A stretch of 64,000 nucleotides of DNA from NCBI GenBank assembly GCA_023079485.1, contig CM041090.1, positions 36,234,874 through 36,298,873 on the forward strand. Direction: 5' to 3'. Positions 25,301 through 35,965 of this stretch are shown one piece after another. The first letter of the stretch is position 1. Every line of letters begins with the position of its first letter. The DNA comes from Archilochus colubris (taxonomy: Eukaryota; Chordata; Aves; Apodiformes; Trochilidae). Under the pieces are notes generated by a model. It saw nothing but the letters and a program-made list of their open reading frames with translations. It searched no databases and had not been told where the DNA came from. The translations under genes were made by a program, and so were the position numbers.

Positions 25301-28249
25301 GGTGGACACAGCCTGCCCAAGCATGTCTCAGCTTTGCAGCTCCTGAGTGGGTTGCCCTCAGACAGCTCTCTTGTCCTCAGCTCCCTCCCAGGGCTCTCAC
25401 ATGGCACGTTATTTTAGTAATGTTTTCCACTTTGTCTTTTTTAGGCTCTTCCCTCTACCCTGCAAAGCAATAGTGGGGAACTGCAGGGCAACCTGCGCTG
25501 CATACGGGAGCTTTGTGTAGCTACACACCTGACTGCACCACGAGTGAGGTGCTAAGGTGCTTAAGGGTTTTAATTTGGGTGATTAAATTCTCCAATATTA
25601 ATGCTAGGTGTGTTCCTCTATATAAAATAATACCATTCATATAAACTTGATCGTCAAATATTAGGAGTCACTGAAAGTTAACACTGTAGTTACACAAGTG
25701 CTACCAAGGTCCAACCACTTTATATCCTTCCTGCGGGCTTGATCTTTCTCACAGCCCTGTGTAAGAATAAGCAAAGTTCAGAAACCCACGCCTGTGATTT
25801 TGACAGAAGCAGCTGTCTTTCCCTGTGGATCAGGAAAACACAAAGGAGGAGAGATGCTGAGTGTGGAAGCAATGAAACCGCAGATTTTAGGCAAGATAAT
25901 TTTCCTAGCTTTGCCAAATTCCTTTGAAATGTGCAACTACTCCCTGGAACTACACATACATGCCAGATACACCTATTTGCATGTGAGGAGCAGCACTTTC
26001 CCATCTGACATTTATTTTATCTATTTAAGAAACTGAGGCAGAAAAATGTAGACCCATTGCAGTCAGGGAAAAGTTTACATTAACAGCAACAGAGTTCACT
26101 CTACCATAAATACAACATACTGAAAATCAACTGGAAGTTATTGTTTTATAAACTAAGTGAATGAATGCAAGAAAACTAGCTCTGAGCCCTTTAGGTTTTC
26201 TACCTCTTGCATTTTGAGGGGTTGCTGTAATATTTGAAAGGCTACTTAGTGCGTCAGGACTTAAATCTTGTCCTTTGCATAGCTTCCACAGAGTCCAGAT
26301 ATGTCCATACTAAAAAATACCCCTTTTCCTAGGAAAATAAATAAATACAGTTACTCCAGTGTTAACCTCTTCATGTCCTCAGTCTCTGGGGCATTTTAAC
26401 CACCCGGATGGGTAGTTCATGACTGGGGTATCTCTTACTCCCTGCCTGCTCTGGGCACAGAGCAGCAGCCGAGGTGAGGGAAAGGCCAGGTGACAACACA
26501 GGTGTGTAGCAAACCATCTTCTGTGTGCATTTGGTTACATTAGCTCTGCAATACACTTAAATAGATGTTTGGGAAAAAGAATAAAAAATTGCGTTTAATA
26601 ACTGGGAAGCGACGCTGAGGAATGCACCACAACGGCTGAAAAGTGAAGGAAACTATGTGGCAAGGGCAATTACCAGTCAGTCTATAGGAAAAAGAGTTAA
26701 CCTATTTACTATGATCAGGGGTGCCACTTAATGGGCTGTCCCATAGTGCCACATTTCAGTTAGGAAGAGCTCTTCTGACAAAGTATTACACTTTGCAGCA
26801 AAAACTTTTCACTTACAGCTAATCTATTGCTTTTCAAAAACATATTTACCTATTAACTCCCAGGGGAAAAAAATACCTAAAAGTCACAGGATTTTCTCAT
26901 TCTTGGTGGTCCTAGGTATGTTACAGCCTAGAAATCAAGAGCACAGTTGCCAACAAAACACTGTGTACACAAACACCCAAAGGACCCGGGCTGGTTACAG
27001 CCTTTGCAGATGCCACTGAAGCACTTGGCAGGTGCTGGAGTTGTTGTAATTGACTTCTCAAGTCTCCCTGTGATGGCACTGCCATTTACCCATGAACTGT
27101 TCAATAAACTTGAAGTGGGTTTGAATCATTTGTGAGAGAAATTTAACAAACAAGCTTTTTACAAGCCTTGCATTCCCCAGAGGCAACTGCAACCCCTCTC
27201 TGTAGCCAGTGAGGAGAAACCTGCAGAAGAGTGAAGAGAAACCCTGGTAAATCAGCTAAGAGAAGTACCCTGAGTTTTGGATCTGTTCACTTGAACTGGC
27301 TGTTCAAGTTTATTTTTCTCAACTTTCTCATCACAAAATATTTTTATACATTTTTTATACACATCACCTGCAATCTTTTGGCATCCTAAAAGTTCTTTGC
27401 AATATGGAGAGGCAGCAGGGCAGTGCCTGCCTCTGCTCCCAGCACGCTCCCACTTACAAACGAGCAACCAACAAAAACACAGCAGACGTTTCCCTTCAGC
27501 TGCCCACTGCTCTGCAGTTTTTTCCCTTAAAGGACAAGCCAGTCCAAAATGTGCGTGTCATCTGGCTCATCCATCAGATCTAATTAATTCACAGCTCTTT
27601 GGACTCTAAATACTGCATAGTTTTGTCTTCTAAAACAACTCAATCTCTGGAGATGGTTTGTAGTGAAGCCAGACAAGTTTAACTGCTACAATTTTTGCCT
27701 ATTCTATCAAATTCACCACCCTGGCTCCTTACTCAGCACTCCCAGGTTTCCAGGCCCCCTTGGCAGCTGCACGTTTAGGAGGGGGAAAACCCACCACATT
27801 CAGTAAAATATTGAAAGCTCAGCTTGCATCCAAGCAACCCAAGAATAACTCAGCAATTTGTATAGCCAGCCACAAGCAGGTCTCTATTTTACGGAGCCCA
27901 GCTGCCTGCCAAGCTGGACTATTTTTGTTGTACTTATTTCTACACTTTTATTTCAGTGACACAAACATCACAAACTGCTCCGCACTTCGCTGCTGGGGCC
28001 GGGGGGGCTGAGAGCCACAGCCCAAGCCACAACTTACAAAGAGCAGGTCCTGCCCAAAACCAAACACCCTTAACTCGGGGAAACTTCTCCCCTGCTGTAG
28101 GGTCTGGGGTCTGCCACACCAGCACACCCCCTCCACAGGGCCCTGCAGGGCAAGCCGGGTCACCCCCCAGGCACCAGCTGCCACCTCAAGCCTCAACACA
28201 GTATCTTTTGCCCCCTCTGCCCCCCCCCCAATCCCCCCCTATCCATTTA
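19386..28249. other. Gene-poor DNA downstream of HSPA2
   Basis: Unique AT-rich sequence with one small tandem duplication (19.85 kb) and no recognisable gene. A tract GACATTTATTTT...AAGAAACTGAGGCAG near 26.0 kb faintly recalls an old MIR-type SINE. The last 50 bp before the minisatellite are C-rich and give rise to a proline-rich plus-strand frame (27956-28534) that is an artefact. Confidence 0.5.
19842..19898. repeat. Short tandem duplication, about 29 bp, two copies
   Basis: CAGCAAAAA...AATGAG(GA)GCTCTGTT occurs twice in direct succession, at 19842-19870 and 19872-19898. The copies differ in A-run length and by a short indel. It is a local slippage duplication with no visible function. Confidence 0.8.
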
Positions 28250-28391
28250 CTCAAACCCCCTTCCCAGGGAACACCAGACACCTCCCTATGCATTTTTTGC
28301 TCAAACCCCCTTCCCAGGGAACACCAGACACCTCCCTATGCATTTTTTTGCTCAAACCCCCTTCCCAGGAAACACCAGACACCTCTCTGCA
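28250..28391. repeat. Minisatellite, about 50-bp unit, 2.8 copies
   Basis: Three tandem copies of a unit beginning CTCAAACCCCCTTCCCAGG start at 28250, 28300 and 28351. Copies one and two are nearly identical (50 and 51 bp, differing in T-run length). Copy three carries a few substitutions and breaks off near 28391. It lies about 150 bp beyond the inferred HSPA2 cleavage site, next to a C-rich tract at 28211-28247. Confidence 0.92.
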
Positions 28392-28521
28392 AAACACCCC
28401 CAGACTCAGCCAGCTCCAACACCCACCCTGCAGCAGAGCAGGGTCCAGAGGGGGCAGTGACAGGAAGGTTCACCTCACCCCCCACCCCACTACTGCCCCT
28501 TCAGAGAGAGGAGGAGGATAG

Positions 28522-28938
28522 ACTTATGCTTTAAATATATTTTATTTATTACTGAAATTTCCAGAAGCCAAATTTGGCATATTTTTTTTATATACTCTTC
28601 TGTAAAGATTTTTCATGCATAACTTGAAACTTGTCAACTGCAGCAGTCGAGTGGTTACTTTAAAAGAGACACTTGAACAGAGACAAACATCCAGAGTACA
28701 AATAGCTGTATCTGAATTAACAAAACTTGTCTATTACTAACCTTATAAAGCAGGACGTGCCTTCCCTTTTATCAAAACCAAGCTGACAGATCTGCCTTTA
28801 TACACACCCAACAGAATAAACTCTGTTATCGGTAAGGACGTTTTCCTTAAACGTTAGAAAAAAAAACAAAAAAAAAAACAACAACAAAGCAAAGAATGGA
28901 GTGACTGTCCATAAACCAGTCTGTGCTTCAGTCCTCTT
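28522..28938 (-). other. HSPA2: HSPA2 3' untranslated region (inferred)
   Basis: This is the stretch between the HSPA2 stop codon and the first good polyadenylation signal on the minus strand. It is AU-rich, with an A/T-rich block at about 28857-28885 just after the stop. The 3' limit near 28522 is inferred from the signal at 28541-28550 and is not observed. A length of about 400 nt is reasonable for a vertebrate HSP70 mRNA. Confidence 0.6.
28541..28550 (-). terminator. HSPA2: Polyadenylation signal of HSPA2 (overlapping AATAAA pair)
   Basis: Read on the minus strand, this decamer is AATAAATAAA, that is two overlapping canonical AATAAA hexamers. It sits about 390 nt after the HSPA2 stop codon. 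Cleavage would be expected 10-30 nt further on, near 28520. Use of the site is inferred. Confidence 0.65.
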
Positions 28939-30843
28939 TTAATCAACTTCTTCGATGGTGGGGCCACCAGAGCCACCCGCCCCAGCCCCCCCAGCTCCCT
29001 GGTACAATTTTGTGACGATCGGGTTGCAGAGTTTCTCCAGCTCTTTCTGCTTGTGCTCATACTCTTCCTTCTCAGCCATCTGGTTGCGATCGAGCCAAGA
29101 GACCACCTCCCGGCACTTGTCGAGTACTCTCTGCTTGTCCTGGTCACTGATCTTTCCCTTCAATTTCTCATCCTCCACCGTCTGTTTCATGTTGTAAGTG
29201 TAGGACTCGAGGGAGTTCTTGGCTGCCACCCGGTCTCGGTTAGCTTCATCCTCTGCTTTGTACTTTTCTGCTTCTTGCACCATCCGGTCAATGTCATCTT
29301 TGCTAAGGCGACCCTTGTCATTGGTGATGGTGATCTTGTTTTCTTTACCTGTGCTCTTGTCCACAGCACTGACGTTCAGGATACCGTTGGCATCAATGTC
29401 AAAAGTGACCTCAATCTGGGGGACTCCACGGGGTGCTGGGGGGATGCCCGTTAGATCAAACTTGCCCAGTAAGTTGTTGTCCTTTGTCATAGCCCTCTCA
29501 CCCTCGTACACCTGGACCAGGACACTGCTCTGGTTGTCTGAGTAGGTGGTGAAGGTCTGAGTTTGTTTGGTGGGAATGGTGGTGTTGCGCTTGATGAGAG
29601 CAGTCATCACTCCACCGGCTGTCTCGATGCCCAGGGACAGAGGGGTGACATCCAGCAGCAGTAGATCCTGCACATTCTCAGACTTGTCTCCCATGAGTAT
29701 AGCTGCTTGCACAGCAGCACCATAAGCAACAGCCTCATCAGGGTTGATGCTCTTGTTGAGCTCTTTGCCATTGAAGAAGTCCTGTAGCAGCTTTTGGATC
29801 TTAGGGATACGGGTAGAGCCCCCCACCAGCACAATCTCCTGGATCTGGCCCTTATCGAGCTTGGCATCACGCAGAGCCTTCTCCACTGGCTCCAAGGTGC
29901 CACGGAAGAGATCAGCATTGAGCTCCTCAAAGCGGGCACGAGTAATGGAGGTGTAGAAGTCAATGCCCTCGTAGAGGGAGTCGATCTCAATGCTGGCTTG
30001 TGTGGAAGAGCTGAGGGTGCGCTTGGCCCTCTCACAAGCTGTACGCAGTCGCCTCACTGCTCGCTTGTTGCCAGCAATGTCACGCTTGTGCTTACGCTTG
30101 AACTCTTCCACAAAATGGTTCACCATGCGATTGTCAAAGTCCTCCCCACCCAGATGGGTGTCACCAGCTGTGGACTTCACCTCAAAGATGCCATCCTCAA
30201 TGGTAAGGATGGACACATCGAAAGTGCCCCCTCCCAAGTCAAAGATGAGCACATTCTTCTCTCCAGCCCGAGTACCTTTCTTGTCCAAGCCATAAGCTAT
30301 AGCAGCTGCTGTTGGCTCGTTGATAATACGCATCACATTAAGGCCAGTGATGGTGCCAGCATCTTTGGTGGCCTGGCGCTGGGAGTCATTGAAGTAAGCA
30401 GGCACTGTGATGACAGCATTCTGCACCTTGCGTCCCAGATAAGCCTCAGCAATCTCTTTCATCTTGGTAAGGACCATGGAGCTGATCTCCTCTGGGAAGA
30501 AGGTCTTCATCTCACCCTTGTACTCCACTTGCACCTTGGGCTTGCCACTCTCATTCACCACACGGAAGGGCCAGTGCTTCATGTCAGACTGGACCGTGGG
30601 GTCATCATACTTGCGGCCGATGAGACGCTTGGCATCGAAGATGGTGTTGGTAGGGTTCATAGCCACCTGGTTCTTGGCAGCGTCGCCGATGAGGCGCTCC
30701 GTATCGGTGAAGGCCACATAGCTGGGCGTGGTTCGGTTGCCCTGGTCGTTGGCAATGATCTCCACTTTGCCATGCTGGAAGACACCCACACAGGAGTACG
30801 TGGTGCCCAAGTCGATGCCGATTGCCGGCCCTTTGGCAGACAT
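28939..30843 (-). CDS. HSPA2: HSPA2-type heat shock 70 kDa protein, complete, 634 aa
   Basis: This gene encodes a cytosolic/nuclear ATP-dependent chaperone that binds exposed hydrophobic peptides and cycles with J-domain proteins and nucleotide exchange factors. The open frame runs further upstream to 31017, but the start chosen is the ATG at 30841-30843, which gives the standard HSP70 N-terminus and has A at -3. The three HSP70 signatures are visible: IDLGTTYS at residues 10-17, [13 protein letters not shown] at 201-213 and [11 protein letters not shown] at 340-350. The interdomain linker [13 protein letters not shown] lies at 393-405. The glycine-rich tail ends in EEVD, the docking site for TPR co-chaperones, which marks a cytosolic family member. 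A basic nuclear-localisation-like stretch lies near 249-266. The coding region is a single exon, as in other vertebrate HSPA2/HSP70 genes. The symbol rests on sequence type plus synteny with ZBTB1. In birds this locus is the classical heat-inducible HSP70, and the promoter here agrees with that. Confidence 0.97.
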   Translation of the reverse strand: MSAKGPAIGIDLGTTYSCVGVFQHGKVEIIANDQGNRTTPSYVAFTDTERLIGDAAKNQVAMNPTNTIFDAKRLIGRKYDDPTVQSDMKHWPFRVVNESGKPKVQVEYKGEMKTFFPEEISSMVLTKMKEIAEAYLGRKVQNAVITVPAYFNDSQRQATKDAGTITGLNVMRIINEPTAAAIAYGLDKKGTRAGEKNVLIFDLGGGTFDVSILTIEDGIFEVKSTAGDTHLGGEDFDNRMVNHFVEEFKRKHKRDIAGNKRAVRRLRTACERAKRTLSSSTQASIEIDSLYEGIDFYTSITRARFEELNADLFRGTLEPVEKALRDAKLDKGQIQEIVLVGGSTRIPKIQKLLQDFFNGKELNKSINPDEAVAYGAAVQAAILMGDKSENVQDLLLLDVTPLSLGIETAGGVMTALIKRNTTIPTKQTQTFTTYSDNQSSVLVQVYEGERAMTKDNNLLGKFDLTGIPPAPRGVPQIEVTFDIDANGILNVSAVDKSTGKENKITITNDKGRLSKDDIDRMVQEAEKYKAEDEANRDRVAAKNSLESYTYNMKQTVEDEKLKGKISDQDKQRVLDKCREVVSWLDRNQMAEKEEYEHKQKELEKLCNPIVTKLYQGAGGAGAGGSGGPTIEEVD

Positions 30844-30945
30844 GATGACTGCTTTCTCTCCGCAAGTGCACGCTCGCCTGCCCCACCACCCGCTCTCGCT
30901 CCCGTCTGCGGCGCGATCTGCCCGCACACTGCCGCCTGCGCACCC

Positions 30946-30951
30946 TTTATA
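30946..30951 (-). promoter_or_regulatory. HSPA2: TATA box of HSPA2
   Basis: The minus strand reads TATAAA here, inside an otherwise GC-rich stretch and about 100 bp upstream of the HSPA2 ATG. Transcription would be expected to start about 25-30 bp further on, near 30920, giving a 5' UTR of roughly 75-80 nt. A TATA box within a CpG island just below a heat-shock element is the typical layout of an inducible HSP70 promoter. Confidence 0.8.
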
Positions 30952-30966
30952 GCCGGCCGCGCCGTT

Positions 30967-30984
30967 TTCTGGAAGCTGCCAGAA
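30967..30984 (-). promoter_or_regulatory. HSPA2: Proximal heat-shock element (HSE), four units
   Basis: The plus strand reads TTCtgGAAgcTGCcaGAA, which is four alternating 5-bp HSE units with one mismatch in the third unit (TGC for TTC). It lies about 16 bp upstream of the TATA box. HSF1 trimers bind inverted nGAAn arrays of this kind, so this element is the best candidate for heat induction of HSPA2. Confidence 0.8.
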
Positions 30985-30993
30985 CGCCGGTGA

Positions 30994-31242
30994 CCAATCC
31001 AGAAGCCCGCCTGCCACTGATAGCCAATCGTATCTCTCGGTCGCCGATCAGCACCCGCCCTCTATTCCCTAGCCAATCAGAATCGTTGCACGGCGGCCCG
31101 GCCGCGCTTTTTCCTGGATTTTCTCGATCCGTCTCGGCTTGCAGCCTGCGCCACAGCCCTCCGCCAATCACCGCTTGCGATTCGCCTTCACCCCGCCCCC
31201 CGCCCCAAACTCTGGCGGGGATTGACGTTAGCATTAGCCAAT
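30994..31242 (+). promoter_or_regulatory. HSPA2: Array of five CCAAT boxes in one orientation (inverted relative to HSPA2)
   Basis: CCAAT pentamers lie on the plus strand at 30994-30998, 31024-31028, 31073-31077, 31164-31168 and 31238-31242. All five are therefore ATTGG on the HSPA2 coding strand. Inverted CCAAT (Y-box) sites binding NF-Y are well known in vertebrate hsp70 promoters. Five in under 250 bp, all in one orientation, suggest strong basal NF-Y occupancy. A CRE-like half site (TGACGT) lies close by at 31224-31229. Binding itself is inferred. Confidence 0.75.
31111..31128 (-). promoter_or_regulatory. HSPA2: Second, imperfect HSE candidate
   Basis: The plus strand reads TTCctGGAttTTCtcGAT, with correct 5-bp phasing over four units and two single-base departures from the nGAAn/nTTCn rule. 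It lies about 190 bp upstream of the inferred start site. It may strengthen the proximal HSE. The match is weaker, and chance occurrence in pyrimidine-rich DNA cannot be excluded. Confidence 0.45.
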
Positions 31243-31414
31243 GGGAATCAAGAAGCCATAGAGAGGGGCGGGGCCGGGTGGTCGCTATGCGACCCGCCCG
31301 CCGCTCACCCCGCCCGGGCGCTGTGGCACGTAGCCCGCGAGTGGCGGCCCTGAGGGGCGCGGGGGTGCGGCGGGAGCGGAGCGGCGCTCGCAGTGCGGCT
31401 CCCGGTGTTTGCAA

Positions 31415-31427
31415 TTCCTGAAAGTTC
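31415..31427 (-). promoter_or_regulatory. HSPA2: Distal perfect three-unit HSE candidate
   Basis: The plus strand reads TTCctGAAagTTC, a perfect three-unit HSE. It lies about 500 bp upstream of the inferred HSPA2 start site, near the far part of the CpG island. Because HSEs act in either orientation, it could serve HSPA2 or any divergent transcript from the island. Confidence 0.5.
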
Positions 31428-34089
31428 AGTCCCTCGCTGCCTGCCATCCCCCTGTCAGCCGCTGGGGAATTTACCCTTATTTGGTCGCGAAGCGCCAGAA
31501 ATTCAACCCTCCCACACACAGCCTCCCCACCCCACACCTCCTACCCGCCTCCCCCCGCCAGGTCCCGGCAGGGTCAAACGGCGGCCGAACCCCCCCCCCC
31601 CCGCCACCACCTCCTGCATCCGCGACCCCGGTGGGGGCGGAGATCCCACCCGTCTGAGAGAAGTCTTTAGCGGCAGTGGGGAAAAGCGAGGGGAAAATCC
31701 CCGCGGTGAGCGAAAGCTGAGGCAGTTTTTAGCCTTGTTTTGGTGGCATTTGGCAGCACATGGCGGGCAGCTCCGGGAGGAGCCCCGCAGCCCCCTCCGC
31801 CGCCCCGGGGCTCAGGTGCGGGTTTGTCAGGGCTGGTACTGCCCGGGGCGTGGGTGTCAGGGAATGGCATCGGGCTTTCCCCTCCGAAAGCAGCAGTTTG
31901 GGGCTTTTTGGGGAGGCAGCCCTGTTGCTGCGTGTTCCTGCGTGGTGACCATTCTTGAAACGCCTCCAAATTTTTCTCTGTTGTGCTAATGTGAAATGTC
32001 GTCACGCCTACATTTATCAAAAGCTATGAAGCTCGTAACTGGGAGCTAGGAAAGTGCTTTGATGAAAGTAGATTAAACATGAAAACCAGCTGCGGTTCCT
32101 CTCAAGTTATTCCTCCTCACTCTGAGGCAAATAGTTGAAAATATTCCACTTCTAGTAAGCAGAACAAAACACCACGCTGAGACCTTTTTTCGTCGGAGGC
32201 TTAGTGAGCAGCTCCCCTTGGATCTCTCCTTTAAAACTGTGGCTAAGTCTGCTGCCCGTAGACTTTCACGTGTGACATGAGAGAAGGATTAAATATGTGG
32301 TATGCTTATCACATCTTTTTATCAATTTTCTCCCCAGCTTTCAGCATTGTGCTGCGGCAGCCCTCATAGAAAATACGTTGGAGCTTTGCCCAGAATATTT
32401 GTGTTCACGCAGTTATTAAAGATACTCCTAATTCATGTTCAAAACCATCTTTGTTTCAATTCGTGTGTTTTTCAAAACCTTTTCACAACAAGTGAGGATT
32501 TCACCTCTTTTGTGTAGTGTGTGTATGTAGTTTTGAGATGGAAGAGCTTGGATTTCTGACTGTACGTATTGTACACGCTTACATAACTATTACTCTTCCA
32601 CAGACCCTGCTCTTTTTTTCACGTGAGTTCTGACCCTGAAGAAACCCGAAAAAAAAGTCAGTGGAAAATTGAAACCCTCAGCTCCCCCTGCCTCCAACAG
32701 GAGCTGCTCTGTATATACCATATGCATATTTCTTTGATGGGAAGGGTGTCAGTTTCTCTTGTAGTCAGACCAGCGACTGATTCATCACTGAACTATCTCT
32801 TCCTGTAATTCACTGCTACTTCATTCAGTTGATTGCATCCTATGGAGAAGGGAGAAGTGCTACAGCAATACAGAGAGAGTTGGTTGGTAAGTTCCATGTC
32901 AGCTGAAAAGTTGATGCTATTCATTATTTTTTGTATCCTTGTGAGGACTGTCTCTCAGGAGCAATGCATGGCAACTCTGGATAGCTGCAACAAACTCAAA
33001 CCCTCTTATTTCAGAGTAAAAAGAGGACTCCTGCCTCAAAAACACATGTATAGAAACAAGAGTGAAGAGAACAAATGGACTAAGAAATTACATTGATTAA
33101 CACAATAAGCAATCTTTGCAGCAAAATTAATTTGATATCTCATTTAGGTCTAGCTGTAATCAAACAGGTTTTGTCATATTTAGCAGTGACATTTCATTAA
33201 TTTGGCCCAAAGCTTTTAGGTGTATGTTGTCAGCCCACACACAAAATATGCACAACAGCTCCAGACAAATCTTGCTTGGGGTTTTCTTGGACCAAAAATT
33301 ATTATGGCCCTGGCATGGTTGCACTGATACCCAGATGTGCTGATCACCTGCAAAAGAGTTATTTGCCCTGGCTGGATTAATCTGTACCCTAGTAGTATTC
33401 CCTGAGTCCTATTTACTTCATCATTTGAATTGTTTTGCTGTAGAAAATTTGGGGGAAAGATCTTGAAGGAATGTACGAGCATACCATTTTAATGCTAATG
33501 GTGTAAATGACACTCTTAGGGCATTGTCAGGAAAAACTGAAAACCCTGTAAACTCATGTTCCCAAACACTGCATTTAGCCTGTGACTGGAGGATTTCTTT
33601 CCCAGTTGAGCATGCAGGGGGTGTTGTCTTCTTGTACAGCAGTATGTATAGGCCTGAGCTGCTTTTTAAGCTTTGGTTCCAAATCAGAAGTTCACGTGAT
33701 GTTCTTGCTACCATCTCTCATCTCTTGCCCATGTCCTTGAAGAAAGTCCAGCCTAACTAGAGGGAGCAACCTCTAAAACCTCATTAGACTTGTTCTCTCT
33801 TCTCAGCAGAGCTATTATAAGCCTGCCTTTTTTTGTCAGCAGTTCTCTCAGATTTGCAGGACAATTTGTGAACCAACTCATCTATGCAGTCATATGGGAA
33901 GAGTCACATGATTTCCTTTTATGTTGCTTCATATGCAGTCATGTTATAGGTGAGCTGAACAGACTGGTTCAGAAATTAAAGAGTGAGCTTCATGGTGAGG
34001 GCTTCAGCACAAGTTTGATTTTCCCTTTAAGAAAACATCCTCTGTTACTCCCCCATCCTGAATCTGTAAACCAGATGTCCACAGTCACT

Positions 34090-34230
34090 TCCAGAACAGC
34101 AAGTCGGCGCCTCTGGAAGTACCAGGCCTCTTCCAGATCCATTTATTTATGTTTAGAGTCAATAATGCACCCATGTCTCCTGTTTGGCAGCATTATGTAA
34201 TACACCCTAGGCTATTCTCCATTACACCAC
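34090..34230. mobile_element. Possible MIR-like SINE remnant
   Basis: GCACCCATGTCTCCTG followed by ACCCTAGGCTATTCTCCATT and ACACCACCC resembles the '..aacccatgtctcctg...accctaggccattctccactacacc' end of old amniote MIR-type SINEs in reverse orientation. Only this end is recognisable. Confidence is low. Confidence 0.3.
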
Positions 34231-35587
34231 CCAGCCAGAAATTAAGATGATATTTAGATTTCTACAGTGAAGCAAGAGCACAGTACCTGGAGCAGAACTG
34301 AGAACTGAACCCTTATCTTGAGAATAGAAGGAGTTTCCCCCTCGCATATTTCATAAAGCAATGTAGTATAAAAATGGGAATGAACACAATTTGCAGTTCA
34401 GGCATCAGCCACTTGGATCATTGAAATTATAAAGTTGAAATGCAAGTGTCTGTTCAGGTTTTACAATCAGAAGATCTTAGACCTTGAATTCTTGTATCCA
34501 TTTCCTTTGTATCCATTTCCCTAGTATCAGTTTCCATGGTCAAACCATCCACGAAACTGCATAGATTTTATTAGTGAGGATAAATTAATTACTTTATAGT
34601 ACAGCATTTCAGAAAAGTCTAAGCAATAGCTGAGTGAATGTTACTTTACCATAATACCCTTTCATCACTGAATTTTTTCATCTCATTTATATTTGTGAAT
34701 ATATACCTAGTAATAGGAATTCAGACAAGAACTACCAGTGTATGAAATTATAACAGATTCTTCTGACAAGGTGCTGTTGTATTAAAAATCATAGTGTATG
34801 CAGGAACAACATAACTTTTTGTGTGTTATTTTGGTTTTATATACCTCCACTTTTTGCATACAGATGTGTTAATTTGACAGGCAGGCAGAATACATGATCT
34901 TTTTAAAATAAGTGTTCCTTTGTTTTTTGTGAATAACAAAATAAATTTCTGGAAAAAAATATGATGTGTTTTTGGCAAATTATGCAAATGCATGCTGAGC
35001 AATATGGGACTATTCAGAAGAGCAAGAATACAGGGCACAGTAATTTGGAATTGCCAGACCAGAAGTTCAAAAATCATGAGTCGAATCACCTAAAATTATA
35101 AACATAGTTTAAATTATGAGCTTAAAAACACACACGTGGCTTTATTCACCTTCTGGCTTTTTAATCTTTAGCATATGTTCATATTGCACTTACAATTTTC
35201 TATCTAATTTGCAGAGCTAATTTTTTAAAATAAATAAAATAGCTGATTACACCATCCCACCACTGCAGTCTGCCTCAGATTGATTAGGTTCAGTAAAATC
35301 AGGGAAGTTGTCAACACTGATTAAACTAATGCTTGATGTTTCAAGGAATAATTATTTTATAATTAAGTGGGTTTAAAGCTCATTTATTTACATAGACTTC
35401 TGACAGTTTGCTGAGGCATGATTAAAAGCTGAGGTTAGTATCACTAATGCTAACTAGAGAAACTGGTGTGCTCTGCATCTCAGGCATTTGGTTCTTTACT
35501 TTCCTGTACCTGCAGCCTCCTCTTCATGCAGCCAGTGCTGGCTCTATTGACAGCAATAAGTAAGGGACTTCAAAGCAGATAGTTTGC

Positions 35588-35965
35588 AAGTAATCACAGA
35601 ATCAGATCAGAAAAGGACCTTAGTAGGTCACTTAGTCTCATTTTCTGTCTAATTAAAATCTACTTTCTTGCAATTTAAGGCAGTTATTTCTGTTCCTATC
35701 AGTTGTGGATATGAGAAAATGTTACTCCATTTTATATATATGAAAATCATCATGTTTCCCCTCTACTGTCTGTTTTGTAAGATGACCCAAAATAATTCAA
35801 TCTGTGATCAAAGGCAAACTTTTCTTGGCTTCTGGGCATTCTCATCACTTTCTCCTGGATTCTCTGCATGCAACCTGTATCTTATTTTTCAAATTCAACG
35901 ATGGACACTTGAAACATTACTAGCTCACACCTTAGCAGTTCTGAAGAAGCAGATTTTACTTCAGT
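35588..35965 (-). mobile_element. Old, degenerate CR1 LINE fragment, inverted
   Basis: The left edge carries the reverse-complement CR1 end (AATCACAGAATCAGATCAGA). It is followed by a long pyrimidine-rich body with the CR1-type order: a 'ttcctatca' segment, then 'catgtttcccctctactgtctgtttt', then 'ctttctcctggattctctgc'. Divergence is high, so the right edge is uncertain. An open frame on the plus strand (35668-36162) is explained by this element. Confidence 0.65.

Larger units (their letters stand above)
30600..31880. promoter_or_regulatory. HSPA2: CpG island over the HSPA2 5' end and promoter
   Basis: The base composition changes sharply to G+C-rich with many CpG dinucleotides from within the 5' part of the HSPA2 coding region to about 31.88 kb. 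It then returns to AT-rich sequence by about 31.95 kb. GC boxes are frequent, for example near 31190-31206 and 31265-31275. Runs of C occur at about 31590-31603. Long open frames on the plus strand here reflect composition, not genes. Edges are estimated by eye. Confidence 0.75.

Noticed and set aside
27956..28534. A 192-codon proline-rich frame on the plus strand
   Set aside because: It consists of a C-rich tract and the 50-bp minisatellite translated, with no domain and no splice or start support.
29794..30993. A 399-codon open frame on the plus strand, antisense to HSPA2
   Set aside because: It begins at TTG and arises from the strong codon bias of HSP70 genes. Long antisense frames opposite hsp70 are a known artefact.
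30844..31017. Upstream extension of the HSPA2 frame by 58 codons
   Set aside because: It runs through the TATA box and into the promoter. The HSP70 N-terminus starts at 30843.
31589..31603. C-run near the HSPA2 promoter considered as a recombination or origin signal
   Set aside because: Homopolymer runs are common in avian CpG islands and nothing else supports the idea.
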